Origin: Agromyces mediolanus | GTDB lineage: Bacteria; Actinomycetota; Actinomycetes; Actinomycetales; Microbacteriaceae | Assembly (NCBI RefSeq): GCF_014648575.1 | Contig: NZ_BMRJ01000005.1 | Coordinates: forward strand, 127,187 to 175,957 | Reading direction: 5' to 3' | DNA: 48,771 nucleotides | Notes under the pieces: model-generated | Seen by the model: the letters and a program-made list of their open reading frames with translations, nothing else | Told to the model about the DNA's origin: nothing | Database searches by the model: none | Made by a program: the position numbers and the translations under genes | Part shown: piece after piece, positions 1 to 8,719 of the stretch | Numbering within the stretch: position 1 is the stretch's first letter | How the letters are laid out: the number at the start of each line of letters is the position of its first letter

Positions 1-15
1 GCCAGGAGGCCTTCC

Positions 16-435
16 ATGACCGACGTGCCCACCCCACCGACCCCGCCCACTCCGCCGCCTCCCGGCCCGCCGGCTCCGCCGCCCGGCAGCCCCTACCAGC
101 AGTCGCAGCCGCTCAGCCCGGCCGACGAGAAGCTCTGGGCGACGCTCGTGCACATCGGCGGCATCTTCTTCAACTTCATCCCGGCGCTGCTCGGCTACCT
201 GCTGCTGAAGGACAAGGGCCCGTTCGTGCGCGCGCACACCGCGACGGCGCTGAACTTCCAGCTCACCATGCTCATCGCGAGCATCGTCGGCGGCATTCTG
301 ACCATCGTCATCATCGGCATCTTCATCCTCGCCGCGGTCGGCGTGCTGATCATCGTCTTCAGCATCATCGCCGCCATCAAGGCGAACCAGGGCCAGCCCT
401 ACACCTACCCGCTGTCGATCAAGTTCGTGAGCTGA
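16..435 (+). CDS. DUF4870 (Tic20-like) small membrane protein
   Basis: The protein has 139 residues. Residues 1-35 are a Pro/Gly-rich cytoplasmic leader. A segment around residues 40-75 follows, with the LWATLVHIGG and FVRAHTATALNFQ signatures typical of DUF4870 proteins. Hydrophobic helices lie at about 45-65, 80-103 and 104-122. The conserved end (YPLSIKFVS) is present, so the gene is complete. The ATG follows a strong AGGAGG at positions 4-9 with good spacing. The molecular role of DUF4870 proteins is not established; they resemble Tic20-like membrane proteins. The gene stands alone and converges on hemW, with a bidirectional hairpin between them. Family assignment is confident; function is unknown. 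Confidence 0.88.
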   Translation: MTDVPTPPTPPTPPPPGPPAPPPGSPYQQSQPLSPADEKLWATLVHIGGIFFNFIPALLGYLLLKDKGPFVRAHTATALNFQLTMLIASIVGGILTIVIIGIFILAAVGVLIIVFSIIAAIKANQGQPYTYPLSIKFVS

Positions 436-448
436 TCGCCGCATCCTC

Positions 449-483
449 GAATCGCCCGTCTCCCCCGCGGAGGCGGGCGATTC
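449..483. terminator. Bidirectional intrinsic-type hairpin between the DUF4870 gene and hemW
   Basis: A 15-bp stem (449-463 with 469-483, one G-T pair) encloses a 5-base loop. It lies between the converging 3' ends of two genes. No long T tract follows, as is common in high-GC actinobacteria. The symmetry would let it serve both strands. Confidence 0.7.
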
Positions 484-514
484 GGCGTTCCGGCCCGACG
501 GGCGCCACCCGGGC

Positions 515-1738
515 TCAGTCGAGCAGCCGCCGGACCACGGCGTCGGCGAGCAGCCGGCCGCGGCGCGTGAGGGTCAGCCGGCCGCCGAGCGCCGCTTTCG
601 GCTCGACGAGCTCGTCGGCGATGAGGCCGGCGACCGCCGCGCGCCCGGACTCGGGGAGCGTCGCGATCTCGAGCCCCTCACGGATGCGCGTGCCGAGCAG
701 CACCCGCTCGGTCTCCCGGGTCGCCGCGTCGAGGGTCTCCCGGCCGACCGCCGGAGAGACGCCGGCGGCGATGCGGTCGGCGTACGCGGCCGGGTGCTTC
801 GCGTTCCACCAGCGCACGCCGCCTACGTGGCTGTGCGCGCCGGGCCCGACGCCCCACCAGTCGTCGCCGCGCCAGTAGCCGAGGTTGTGCCGCGAGCGGT
901 GCTCGTCGCCGCGCGCCCAGTTGCTCACCTCGTACCAGCCGAATCCCGCCTCGGCGAGCAGCTCGTCGGCGAGCTCGTACATGTCGGCAGCGAGGTCGTC
1001 GTCGGGCGCGGCGAGCTCGCCGCGGCGCACCTGGCGGGCGAGCTTCGTGCCGTCCTCGACGATGAGCGAGTAGGCGCTCAGGTGGTCGGGCGAGGCGGCG
1101 ATCGCGGCCTCGAGGCTCGTACGCCAGTCCGCCAGCCGCTCCCCCGGGGTCGAGTAGATCAGGTCGAGGCTGACGTCGAGTCCCGCCTCACGCGCCCAGG
1201 CGACGACGAGCGGCACGCGCTCGGGATCGTGCGTGCGGTCGAGCGTGGCGAGCACGCTCGACACCGCCGACTGCATGCCGAACGACACCCGGGTGAAGCC
1301 GCCGTCGCGGAGCTCGGCGAGGTACGCGGCGTCCACCGAGTCCGGGTTCGCCTCCGTCGTCACCTCGGCGCCAGGCCGGATGCCGAACTCGCGGCGCGCG
1401 ACCGCGAGCATCTCGACCAGCTGCGCGGCGGGCAGCAGCGTCGGGGTGCCGCCGCCGAAGAACACGGTGCCGAGCTCGCGCGGTGGCAGACCGGATGCCT
1501 CGAGCGCCGCCGCGCCGAAGCGCAGCTCGCCGATCGCCTGCGCGGCGTAGTCGGCCTGCGCGACCCCGCGCAGCTCGGTCGCCGTGTACGTGTTGAAATC
1601 ACAGTAGCCGCAGCGCACCCGGCAGAAGGGCACGTGCACGTAGAGCCCGAGCGCGCGCTCGGCGGCGCCGTCGACCGCCTGCGCGGGCAGCAGCCCGTCG
1701 GACGGTGCGGGGTCGCCGATCGGCAGCGGTCCGGCCAC
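515..1738 (-). CDS. hemW: HemW-like radical SAM protein (heme chaperone, formerly called coproporphyrinogen III oxidase-like)
   Basis: This is a 407-residue radical SAM enzyme. The 4Fe-4S motif CxxxCxxC is at C39, C43 and C46 inside VPFCRVRCGYCDF. It is followed by the GGGTPT SAM-binding glycine motif and, near residue 130, the EANPDS motif. The CGYCDF form of the cluster motif marks HemW rather than HemN. HemW proteins bind heme and are proposed to deliver it to respiratory enzymes, instead of oxidising coproporphyrinogen. The start is GTG, 3 bases after the DUF1990 stop, which makes this the last gene of a lepA-DUF1990-hemW operon. The lepA-hemW neighbourhood is widespread in bacteria, which supports the call. 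Confidence 0.93.
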   Translation of the reverse strand: MAGPLPIGDPAPSDGLLPAQAVDGAAERALGLYVHVPFCRVRCGYCDFNTYTATELRGVAQADYAAQAIGELRFGAAALEASGLPPRELGTVFFGGGTPTLLPAAQLVEMLAVARREFGIRPGAEVTTEANPDSVDAAYLAELRDGGFTRVSFGMQSAVSSVLATLDRTHDPERVPLVVAWAREAGLDVSLDLIYSTPGERLADWRTSLEAAIAASPDHLSAYSLIVEDGTKLARQVRRGELAAPDDDLAADMYELADELLAEAGFGWYEVSNWARGDEHRSRHNLGYWRGDDWWGVGPGAHSHVGGVRWWNAKHPAAYADRIAAGVSPAVGRETLDAATRETERVLLGTRIREGLEIATLPESGRAAVAGLIADELVEPKAALGGRLTLTRRGRLLADAVVRRLLD

Positions 1739-1741
1739 GGC

Positions 1742-2386
1742 TCAGACGAAGGCGGGGTGCAGCGCGCGCAGCTCCCGCTGGGTGAGCTCGCGCCGGCGCC
1801 GGCGCACGGCCGGGGCGACGACGGCGCGCGCGCCGCCCGCCGTCTGCAGCACCGAACGGATCGTCAGCCACACGCTGTCGTCCTCGCGGCGCTCGAGCAC
1901 GAACGACTCCTCGCCGCTCTCCTCGCCGTCGGCGGTGGTGCCGTAGGCGAAGCCGATGCGGTCGGGCTCGTCGATGACGTAGACGACGAGCACGTGGGTG
2001 TCGTGGTGCCCGAAGCGGCGCTGCGAACGGAGCGTCGCCGTCATGCCCGCGGCGAGGTACGGCGTGCCGTCGGCCGCGAAGCGCTGCTCGGTGTGCGGTT
2101 GGGCGCCGGCGGCGGGCACGCCCTCGACGTCGTAGGCGATGCCGGTGTACTGGGTGCCGGTGCCGGCGGTGACGTCGAGGACCTCGAATCCGGCGCCCCG
2201 CTGGACGCCCCACGTCATGAGTTCCTCGGCGGCCTTGTCGAAGCGTTCGCGCCCCGAACCGATCTTCACGCTGTCCTCCGCCGGGCGGTAGCCCTCCGGC
2301 GGGTAGCGGAGGAGATCGGGCGCCTGCGTGGCCCCGATCGCCCCGTACGTCACCGACTGGTCGGTGAACGAGCTCCGTCGCTTCAT
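1742..2386 (-). CDS. DUF1990 domain protein
   Basis: The protein has 214 residues and no signal peptide or membrane segment. The features of DUF1990 proteins are visible: an N-terminal VTYGAIGATQ segment, a YRPAEDSVKIGSGRERFDKA-like stretch (residues 33-52), and a C-terminal FGHHDTHVLVVYVID...IGFAYGT region. The last 35 residues are very Arg-rich. The start is 10 bases after the lepA stop and the stop is 3 bases before the hemW start, so co-transcription and probably coupled translation are expected. The domain has no assigned biochemical activity that I know of. The position between a translation factor and a heme chaperone may only reflect conserved operon history. Confidence 0.85.
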   Translation of the reverse strand: MKRRSSFTDQSVTYGAIGATQAPDLLRYPPEGYRPAEDSVKIGSGRERFDKAAEELMTWGVQRGAGFEVLDVTAGTGTQYTGIAYDVEGVPAAGAQPHTEQRFAADGTPYLAAGMTATLRSQRRFGHHDTHVLVVYVIDEPDRIGFAYGTTADGEESGEESFVLERREDDSVWLTIRSVLQTAGGARAVVAPAVRRRRRELTQRELRALHPAFV

Positions 2387-2396
2387 GACGCGCTCC

Positions 2397-4271
2397 CTAC
2401 TTCTTCTTGGAGTCCTTGGACTCGGTGTCTCCCGACAGCGCGGCGATGAACGCCTCCTGGGGGACCTCGACGCGCCCGACCATCTTCATGCGCTTCTTGC
2501 CCTCCTTCTGCTTCTCGAGGAGCTTGCGCTTGCGGCTGATGTCGCCGCCGTAGCACTTCGCCAGCACGTCCTTGCGCATCGCCCGGATGGACTCTCGCGC
2601 GATGATGCGGGCGCCGATCGCCGCCTGGATCGGCACTTCGAACTGCTGGCGCGGGATCAGCTCGCGGAGCCGCCCGGTCATCAGCACCCCGTACGCGTAC
2701 GCCTTGTCGCGGTGCACGATCGCGCTGAACGCGTCGACCTGCTCGCCCTGCAGCAGGATGTCGACCTTCACCAGGTCGGCGGCCTGATCGCCGGAGGGCT
2801 CGTAGTCGAGCGAGGCGTAGCCCGCGGTCTTCGACTTCAGCTGGTCGAAGAAGTCGAACACGATCTCGCCGAGCGGCATGTCGTAGCGGATCTCGACGCG
2901 GTCCTCGCCGAGGTACTCCATGCCGAGCAGGGTGCCGCGACGCGACTGGCAGAGCTCCATGATCGTGCCGACGTAGTCCTTCGGCGCGAGGATGGCGGCC
3001 TTCACCATCGGCTCGCGCACCTCCGCGATCTTCGCCCCGGTGGGGAACTCGCTCGGGTTCGTGACGGTGACGGTCTTCTTGTCCTCCGTGGTGACCTCGT
3101 AGACCACCGAGGGCGCGGTCGCGATGATGTCGAGCCCGAACTCGCGGCGGAGCCGCTCGGTGACGATCTCGAGGTGCAGGAGCCCGAGGAAGCCGGCGCG
3201 GAAGCCGAAGCCGAGCGCCACGGAGGTCTCGGGCTCGTAGACGAGCGCGGCATCCGAGAGCTTCAGCTTGTCGAGGGCCTCGCGCAGCTCGGGGTAGTCG
3301 CTGCCGTCGATCGGGTACAGACCCGAGAAGACCATCGGCAGCGGCTCGGTGTAGCCGTCGAGCGCCTCGGCCGCGGGCTTCACCGCGGTCGTGACCGTGT
3401 CGCCGACCTTCGACTGTCGCACGTCCTTCACGCCCGTGATGAGGTAGCCGACCTCGCCGACGCCGAGCCCCTTGCTGGGCGTCGGCTCGGGGGCGCTCAC
3501 GCCGATCTCGAGGATCTCGTGCGTCGCCTTCGTCGACATCATCTGGATGCGCTCGCGCGGGTTCAGCTGCCCGTCGACCATGCGCACGTAGGTGACGACG
3601 CCGCGGTAGCTGTCGTAGACGGAGTCGAAGATCATCGCGCGGGGCGGCGCATCGGCGTCGCCCACCGGGGCGGGGATGCGCTGCACGACGCGGTCGAGGA
3701 GCGCCTCGACGCCGAGGCCCGTCTTGCCCGAGACCTTCATCACGTCGTCGGGCGAGCCGCCGATGAGGTCGGCGAGCTCGCGCGCGTACTTCTCCGGCTC
3801 CGCCGCGGGCAGGTCGATCTTGTTCAGCACCGGGATGATCTCGAGGTCGTTCTCGAGCGCCAGGTAGAGGTTCGCGAGCGTCTGCGCCTCGATGCCCTGC
3901 GCGGCGTCGACGAGCAGGATGGCGCCCTCGCAGGCCGCGAGGGAGCGGGAGACCTCGTAGCTGAAGTCGACGTGCCCGGGGGTGTCGATCATGTTCAGCG
4001 CGTACGCGACGTCGCGGCCGGACTCGTCGGCGACGGCCCACGGCATGCGCACCGCCTGGCTCTTGATGGTGATGCCGCGCTCGCGCTCGATGTCCATGCG
4101 GTCGAGGTACTGCGCCCGCATGTCCCGGTCGGAGACGATCCCGGTGATCTGCAGCATGCGGTCGGCGAGGGTCGACTTGCCGTGGTCGATGTGCGCGATG
4201 ATGCAGAAATTGCGGATCAGCGCAGGGTCGGTGGCAGCAGGCACCGGCGGGTTCACAGCTCTCGGAGACAT
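2397..4271 (-). CDS. lepA: Elongation factor 4 (LepA), ribosome back-translocase GTPase
   Basis: The protein has 624 residues, close to the normal family length plus a short N-terminal extension of about 20 residues. The GTPase motifs are intact: P-loop AHIDHGKST at 26-34, DTPGH in G3, and NKIDLP in G4. The domain II and EFG-III/V regions follow. The C-terminal domain unique to LepA is recognisable by [26 protein letters not shown] sequence near the end; it distinguishes EF4 from EF-G. EF4 acts on 70S ribosomes during initiation and under ionic stress. The ATG at 4271 is used; an in-frame extension upstream exists only in another frame. It is divergent from the sensor kinase gene and leads the lepA-DUF1990-hemW operon. 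Confidence 0.97.
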   Translation of the reverse strand: MSPRAVNPPVPAATDPALIRNFCIIAHIDHGKSTLADRMLQITGIVSDRDMRAQYLDRMDIERERGITIKSQAVRMPWAVADESGRDVAYALNMIDTPGHVDFSYEVSRSLAACEGAILLVDAAQGIEAQTLANLYLALENDLEIIPVLNKIDLPAAEPEKYARELADLIGGSPDDVMKVSGKTGLGVEALLDRVVQRIPAPVGDADAPPRAMIFDSVYDSYRGVVTYVRMVDGQLNPRERIQMMSTKATHEILEIGVSAPEPTPSKGLGVGEVGYLITGVKDVRQSKVGDTVTTAVKPAAEALDGYTEPLPMVFSGLYPIDGSDYPELREALDKLKLSDAALVYEPETSVALGFGFRAGFLGLLHLEIVTERLRREFGLDIIATAPSVVYEVTTEDKKTVTVTNPSEFPTGAKIAEVREPMVKAAILAPKDYVGTIMELCQSRRGTLLGMEYLGEDRVEIRYDMPLGEIVFDFFDQLKSKTAGYASLDYEPSGDQAADLVKVDILLQGEQVDAFSAIVHRDKAYAYGVLMTGRLRELIPRQQFEVPIQAAIGARIIARESIRAMRKDVLAKCYGGDISRKRKLLEKQKEGKKRMKMVGRVEVPQEAFIAALSGDTESKDSKKK

Positions 4272-4335
4272 CGGTCGATTCTCCCATGACTTCGGGTGCG
4301 ACTTTCGACGGATGCCCCGGTCAGGCCGCCGGGGC

Positions 4336-4341
4336 TACGCT
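4336..4341 (+). promoter_or_regulatory. -10 element (TACGCT) of the two-component operon
   Basis: TACGCT lies 10 bases before the chosen kinase ATG at 4352. With normal -10 to start spacing, the mRNA would begin only about 3-4 bases before the ATG. There is no convincing Shine-Dalgarno sequence, which fits a nearly leaderless transcript. The -35 is not clear. Confidence 0.4.
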
Positions 4342-4351
4342 GAGGCCCATC

Positions 4352-5566
4352 ATGGCCGTGCTCGAAGCCCCCGTCGACGAGCGGGTGCAGCCCTCCGCGC
4401 TGCGCCCGGTCTTCATCGCGCTCCGCGCGGGACTCCACGTGCTCGTCGTCGGACTCGCCCTCTTCGTCGTCGTCCGGGCGCTCCTCGCCGACGACGGGCT
4501 CGAGGTGCCGGTCACGGTGCTCGCGATCGTGTTCCTCGCCTGGTACGGCGCGGGCGTCGCCGCCGCGCACCGGCATCTCCCGGTGTGGGCGCGCGTGCTC
4601 TGGCTCATCGGCCTGCTCGCGCTCTGGGCCGCGCTCAGCGTGCTCACGCCGGATGCGGCGTTCCTCGCGTTCCCGCTCTTCTTCCTCGAACTGCACGTGC
4701 TCGCCGCCTCGATCGCCGTGCCGCTCGTGATCGTGACCTTCGCGATCTCGGTGGCCAGCACGACGATGCACCTCGGCTTCGAGCCGGGCAGCGTCCTCGG
4801 CCCGTTCATCAGCGCCGGCGTCGCGATCGTGATCGGGCTCGGCTACCGGGCGATGGCGCAGGAGACCAGGGAGCGCCAGGCGCTCATCCTCGACCTCATG
4901 GCCACTCGCGAGGAGCTCGCCGCCGCCAGCCGGGAGGCGGGCACGAAGGCCGAGCGCGAGCGGCTCGCCCGCGAGATCCACGACACCGTGGCGCAGGGGC
5001 TGTCGAGCATCCAGATGCTGCTGCACGCGGCCGAGCGCGACGTGCAGGACGAGCGCACTCGGGAACGGCTGGAGCTCGCCCGGGAGACGGCGGCGGAGAA
5101 CCTGCAGGAGACCCGGCGCTTCATCCGCGAGCTCACGCCGGCCCCGCTCGACGGCCGCGGCCTGCCCGCCGCCCTGCAGCGCCTCGTCGACGCCGCGAAC
5201 GCGCAGGCGGAGCAGTCGGGCGCCGCGGTGCGGGCGAGCTTCTCGACGAGCGGGGAGCCGAGTCCCCTGCCGATGGCGGTCGAGGCCACGCTCCTCCGCA
5301 TCGCCCAGGGCTCGCTCGCGAACGTCGTCGGCCACGCCAGGGCCACGCATGCCGAGCTCACGCTGAGCTTCCTCGGCGACGAGGTCGCGCTCGACGTCGT
5401 CGACGACGGCGTCGGCTTCGACCCCCGCAAGGCCGAGGCGGGCGACGGCTTCGGGCTGCCCGCGATCCGGCGCCGCGCCGAGCGGCTGGGCGGCACCGCC
5501 GATGTCGAGTCCGCACCCGGCGAGGGCACCGCGGTCGTCGTGCGCATCCCGGTGGTGCCGTCGTGA
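4352..5566 (+). CDS. NarL/DesK-type sensor histidine kinase
   Basis: The protein has 404 residues. The N-terminal half has about five to six hydrophobic helices (residues 22-165) with very short loops, so it probably senses a membrane or intramembrane signal. A linker helix (167-200) leads to a HisKA_3 dimerisation domain with the phospho-acceptor H210 in REIHDTVAQGLSS. The HATPase domain at the C-terminus shows VVDDGVGFDP and GFGLPAIRRRAERLGG. An upstream in-frame ATG at 4286 would add 22 residues without hydrophobic or conserved content. I chose 4352 because it fits the -10 element. The stop overlaps the GTG of the response regulator, giving tight coupling. The signal is unknown. Confidence 0.9.
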   Translation: MAVLEAPVDERVQPSALRPVFIALRAGLHVLVVGLALFVVVRALLADDGLEVPVTVLAIVFLAWYGAGVAAAHRHLPVWARVLWLIGLLALWAALSVLTPDAAFLAFPLFFLELHVLAASIAVPLVIVTFAISVASTTMHLGFEPGSVLGPFISAGVAIVIGLGYRAMAQETRERQALILDLMATREELAAASREAGTKAERERLAREIHDTVAQGLSSIQMLLHAAERDVQDERTRERLELARETAAENLQETRRFIRELTPAPLDGRGLPAALQRLVDAANAQAEQSGAAVRASFSTSGEPSPLPMAVEATLLRIAQGSLANVVGHARATHAELTLSFLGDEVALDVVDDGVGFDPRKAEAGDGFGLPAIRRRAERLGGTADVESAPGEGTAVVVRIPVVPS

Positions 5567-6195
5567 TCCGGCTCATGCTCGCCGACGACCATCCCGTCGT
5601 CCGCGCCGGCATCCGGGCGATGCTCGAGGCCGACCCGGAGCTCGTCGTCGTCGCCGAGGCGGGCACCGCGGCCGAGGCGGTGCGGCTCGCCGCGGACGGC
5701 GGCGGCGACGGCGTCGATCTCGTGCTGATGGACCTGCAGTTCCCCGGCGAACTGCAGGGCGCGGAGGCCACCCGGCGCATCCGCGCCCTTCCCGACGCAC
5801 CCCGCGTGCTCGTGCTCACGAACTACGACACCGACGCCGACATCCTCGGCGCGATCGAGGCCGGCGCGAGCGGCTACCTGCTGAAGGACGCGCCACCCGA
5901 GGAGCTCCTCGCGGCGGTGCGCCTCGCCGCAGCCGGCGAGAGCGCACTCGCCCCGGCGGTCTCGTCCCGGCTCGCGGCCGCGGACGGCACCGGTCAGCGC
6001 CTCACGGCTCGAGAGGCGGAAGTGCTCACGCTCGTCGCGGAGGGGCGATCGAATCGCGAGATCGGCCGGGCGCTGTTCCTCAGCGAGGCGACGGTGAAGA
6101 GCCACCTCGTGCACATCTTCACGAAGCTCGACGTCGGCTCGCGCACGGCGGCGGTGGCCCGGGCGCGGGAGCTCGGCGCGATCCGGGCGGGGTGA
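5563..6195 (+). CDS. LuxR/NarL-family response regulator
   Basis: The protein has 210 residues. The receiver domain (1-120) contains the acidic pair D8-D9 in LADDHP, the phosphorylation site D57 in LVLMDLQ, the switch Thr/Asn region VLVLTNYD and the conserved Lys in GYLLKDAPPEEL. A LuxR-type HTH follows at about 147-205 (LTAREAEVLTLVAEGRSNREI...ATVKSHLVHIF). The GTG start overlaps the kinase stop by 3 bases (GTGA), so the two are translated as a pair. The stop overlaps the next gene in the same way. It is the cognate partner of the upstream kinase. Its targets cannot be read from this window, although self-regulation of the operon is likely. Confidence 0.94.
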   Translation: MIRLMLADDHPVVRAGIRAMLEADPELVVVAEAGTAAEAVRLAADGGGDGVDLVLMDLQFPGELQGAEATRRIRALPDAPRVLVLTNYDTDADILGAIEAGASGYLLKDAPPEELLAAVRLAAAGESALAPAVSSRLAAADGTGQRLTAREAEVLTLVAEGRSNREIGRALFLSEATVKSHLVHIFTKLDVGSRTAAVARARELGAIRAG

Positions 6196-6992
6196 CCGTG
6201 GTCCGCGCGCGCGTCGTCCTCGTCCACGGCATCCGCACCTCCGCCACGATGTGGCGCGCGCAGCTCGAGGGGCTCGCGCGCTACGACGTCGACGCCGTCG
6301 CGATCGACCTGCCGGGGCACGGGCGCCGGATGGGCGAGCCGTTCACCCTGGACGGCGCGATCGACGCGATCGCCGACGCGCTCCGCGCGGACGGCCCGGA
6401 TGCCCCGGATGCCCCGGCGCGGCCGTCGCCCGTGCCTCGCTTGCTCGTCGGACTGAGCCTCGGCGGCTACCTCGCGATCGAGACGGCGGCGAGGCATCCG
6501 GAGCTGCTCGACGGCCTCGTCGCCGCCTCGTGCGGCACGCGGCCCCGTGGCGTGGGACTCCGCGGCTACCTCGCCCTGGCCGAGGCGATCGGCCGGCTGC
6601 CGGACCGGGGACGCGCGCTCAACGACGGGTTCGTCCGCCTCATGCTCTCCCCCGCCGCGGCCCGCGACGTCGTCGCCGGCGGGGTCGCGCTCGACGTCAT
6701 GCAGACGACCCTCACCGCGGTCGGCGCGATCGATCTCGAGGCGGCGCTCGGCGCTCTACGCTGCCCGGTCTGGCTCGTGAACGGACAACTCGATCACTTC
6801 CGGCTCGAGGAGCGCCGCCTCGCCCGGGCGGTTGGCGACGGCCGGCTCGTCGTCGTGCCGGGCGCGACGCATCTCGTGAGCCTCAGCCGGCCCGAGGCGT
6901 TCACCGCCGTCGTGCTCGACGCCGTGGCCGAGCTCGAGCGTCGTGCGGCGCTCGGCGCGCGGACCCGGCGGGGGTCGGATCCGTCCGGCTGA
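6192..6992 (+). CDS. Alpha/beta-hydrolase fold protein, third gene of the two-component operon
   Basis: The protein has 266 residues and the order of a classical alpha/beta hydrolase. The oxyanion segment is [13 protein letters not shown]. Next come DLPGHG and the nucleophile elbow GLSLGG with S89. An acidic residue follows in VNGQLDHF, and the catalytic His is in [15 protein letters not shown]. It has no signal peptide, so it should be cytoplasmic. The GTG at 6192 overlaps the regulator stop by 4 bases; a second GTG at 6198 is possible. The fold is clear but the substrate (ester, lactone or other) is not. The strict overlap suggests co-expression with the signalling pair, which is a less usual partner for such a system. 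Confidence 0.85.
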   Translation: MTVVRARVVLVHGIRTSATMWRAQLEGLARYDVDAVAIDLPGHGRRMGEPFTLDGAIDAIADALRADGPDAPDAPARPSPVPRLLVGLSLGGYLAIETAARHPELLDGLVAASCGTRPRGVGLRGYLALAEAIGRLPDRGRALNDGFVRLMLSPAAARDVVAGGVALDVMQTTLTAVGAIDLEAALGALRCPVWLVNGQLDHFRLEERRLARAVGDGRLVVVPGATHLVSLSRPEAFTAVVLDAVAELERRAALGARTRRGSDPSG

Positions 6993-7007
6993 ACGCATTC
7001 GCTCACT

Positions 7008-7037
7008 TTGGTGCCGTCAGCGCGGAACTGGTATCGT
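7008..7037 (+). promoter_or_regulatory. Probable sigma-70-type promoter of rpsT
   Basis: A -35-like TTGGTG (7008-7013) and a -10-like TATCGT (7032-7037) are separated by 18 bases. They lie about 100 bases before the rpsT start. Predicted transcription starts near 7044, giving a leader of about 97 bases. Confidence 0.45.
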
Positions 7038-7051
7038 TGCCTGTTGGCTTG

Positions 7052-7073
7052 CGTGTGGGTCCCACCCCGCACG
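7052..7073 (+). promoter_or_regulatory. Hairpin at the 5' end of the rpsT leader
   Basis: The arms 7052-7059 and 7066-7073 form an 8-bp stem with one U-G pair and a 6-base loop. The hairpin would start about 8 bases from the predicted mRNA end and 67 bases before the GTG. It could stabilise the mRNA or take part in feedback control by S20. Only the inverted repeat is seen; the role is inferred. Confidence 0.4.
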
Positions 7074-7140
7074 AAACGTCGCGGCGGCCCCTCTACCGCT
7101 CGCGGCACATCCCGTACCGCACGACAACGAAAGAATCCAC

Positions 7141-7401
7141 GTGGCAAACATCAAGTCGCAGATCAAGCGCATCCGCACCAACCGCAAGGCCGAGGAGCGC
7201 AACAAGGCCGTCAAGAGCGAGCTCAAGACCGTCGTCCGCGCTGCGCGCGAGGCGATCGCCGGTGGCGACAAGGACAAGGCGACCGCCGCCGTTCGCGTCG
7301 CGAACCGCAAGCTCGACAAGGCCGTCTCGAAGGGCGTCATCCACAAGAACCAGGCCGCGAACCGCAAGTCGGCGATCGCGAAGCAGGCCGCCGCGCTCTG
7401 A
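7141..7401 (+). CDS. rpsT: 30S ribosomal protein S20
   Basis: The protein has 86 residues, the normal length. It starts (V)[20 protein letters not shown] and ends with a [19 protein letters not shown] motif, as S20 proteins do. It is very basic and helical and binds 16S rRNA in the body of the small subunit. The start is GTG at 7141, preceded by GAAAG at a suitable distance; the longer open frame upstream has no ribosomal content. It is a single-gene unit with its own promoter and a strong terminator. It sits head to head in the conserved rpsT/holA neighbourhood, converging on holA. Confidence 0.98.
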   Translation: MANIKSQIKRIRTNRKAEERNKAVKSELKTVVRAAREAIAGGDKDKATAAVRVANRKLDKAVSKGVIHKNQAANRKSAIAKQAAAL

Positions 7402-7417
7402 GTCGCAGCAGCATCCA

Positions 7418-7445
7418 CGAAGGCCCCGCTCCGGCGGGGCCTTCG
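7418..7445 (+). terminator. Intrinsic terminator of rpsT
   Basis: A perfect 12-bp GC-rich stem (7418-7429 with 7434-7445) has a TCCG tetraloop. It begins 16 bases after the rpsT stop and is followed by a short T-containing stretch. The remaining 204 bases up to the holA stop (7446-7649) show no gene or tRNA that I can recognise. Confidence 0.85.
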
Positions 7446-7649
7446 TCGTTCCCGCTGACGCCGGCTGCGTCGCACCCGTACCGCCGAGGTGACTGCTGCT
7501 GCCGACGGCTGGCGAGTCGCACGACGAAGTGCCCCATGCGCCAGCCGAAGGGGCGTCACGGGTGTTCCGTCGTGCAACTCGCGGATGCCGCGAAGCAGGA
7601 GCGGGCGGGCGGATGCCGCACTGGGGCAGACCGGAGAGAAGGGCGGAGT

Positions 7650-8678
7650 TCAGTCGCGGCCGCGGGAGGCGATGACGCCGATAAGCCGCTCGAGGGCGAA
7701 CACGGGGTCGCGCTCGGCGCCCTTGACCGCCGCGTCGGTCGCGGCGAGCGCCTCGATGGTGCGGGCGAGGCCGGCATCGTCCCACCCGGCGAGGTCGCGG
7801 CGCGCGCGATCGACCTGCCACGGGGCCATGCCGAGCGAGGACGCGAGCTGCGCCCCACCGCCGCGCGCCCCGGACACCTTCGCCATCGTGCGGACCTTCA
7901 TCGCGAACGCCGCGACGATCGGCACCGGGTCGGCACCGCTGTCGAGGGCGTGCCGGAGCGCGATGAGCGCTTCGCCGTGCCGCCCGGCGATGGCGGCGTC
8001 GGCGACGGTGAACGCCGTGGTCTCGACCCGACCGCCGTAGTACTTGGCGACGAGCTTCTCGTCGATGTCGCCGGGGGCGTCGGCCATGAGCTGCCGGCAC
8101 GCGGCCGAGAGCTCGGCGAGGTCGTCGCTGAACGCCCCGACGAGCGCGCGCAGTGCGCCGGGGCTCACCTTGCGGCCGGCGCTGCGGAACTCGGTGGCGG
8201 CGAAGTCCTGCTTCTCGGCGTCCTTCTTGAGCTCGGCGCAGACGATCTCGATGCCGCCGCCGGAGCCGGCCCGGATCGCATCGAGCAGCTTCTTGCCGCG
8301 CTGACCGTTGCGGTGCCGCAGCACGAGCGTCGTCGACTCGGCGGTCTGCTCGAGGTAGTCGAGCGCGTCGAGCAGGAAGTCGTCGCTCGCCTTCTCGACG
8401 CCGGAGACGCGGATGAGTCGTGGCTCGCCGAAGAGCGAAGGGCTCGCGAGCGTCAGCAGCTCGCCCCGCCGGTAGGCGTCGGCCTCGAGGTCGCTGACCT
8501 CGAGCGCGGGGTCCTCGGTGCGGAGGAAGTCGCGGAGCATGCCGATCGCCCGCTCGGCGAGCACGTCTTCGGGACCGGCGACGAGCACCACCGGCGCCGG
8601 ACGGACCGCGTTCCACGCGAGCTGCGGGATGGCCGCCTTCGCCTTCGGTGCGGCACGTGCCGCGGTGCGTGCCGCCAC
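7650..8678 (-). CDS. holA: DNA polymerase III delta subunit
   Basis: The protein has 342 residues, normal for HolA. It matches the delta clamp-loader fold. The N-terminal PVVLVAGPEDVLAERAIGMLRDFL replaces the P-loop of active AAA proteins. A SLFGEPRLIRV segment, expected to contact the beta clamp, lies near residue 87. The C-terminal helical collar includes GMAPWQVDRARRDLAGW. The subunit opens the sliding clamp within the clamp loader. I chose GTG at 8678 because AGGAGGAG (8682-8689) sits just before it; the longer TTG-initiated version from 8720 would include this ribosome site in the coding part. The upstream region holds a duplicated -10 element. The comEC frame runs unbroken through this gene on the same strand. 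Confidence 0.93.
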   Translation of the reverse strand: MAARTAARAAPKAKAAIPQLAWNAVRPAPVVLVAGPEDVLAERAIGMLRDFLRTEDPALEVSDLEADAYRRGELLTLASPSLFGEPRLIRVSGVEKASDDFLLDALDYLEQTAESTTLVLRHRNGQRGKKLLDAIRAGSGGGIEIVCAELKKDAEKQDFAATEFRSAGRKVSPGALRALVGAFSDDLAELSAACRQLMADAPGDIDEKLVAKYYGGRVETTAFTVADAAIAGRHGEALIALRHALDSGADPVPIVAAFAMKVRTMAKVSGARGGGAQLASSLGMAPWQVDRARRDLAGWDDAGLARTIEALAATDAAVKGAERDPVFALERLIGVIASRGRD

Positions 8679-8719
8679 TGTCTCCTCCTGCCCGGCGGAA
8701 TGCGCCGGCTCGACCTCCA

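Noticed and set aside
7446..7649. Possible tRNA or small RNA in the rpsT-holA gap
   Set aside because: No T-loop consensus, acceptor stem or conserved small-RNA shape could be found by eye; no other gap in the window showed a tRNA either.
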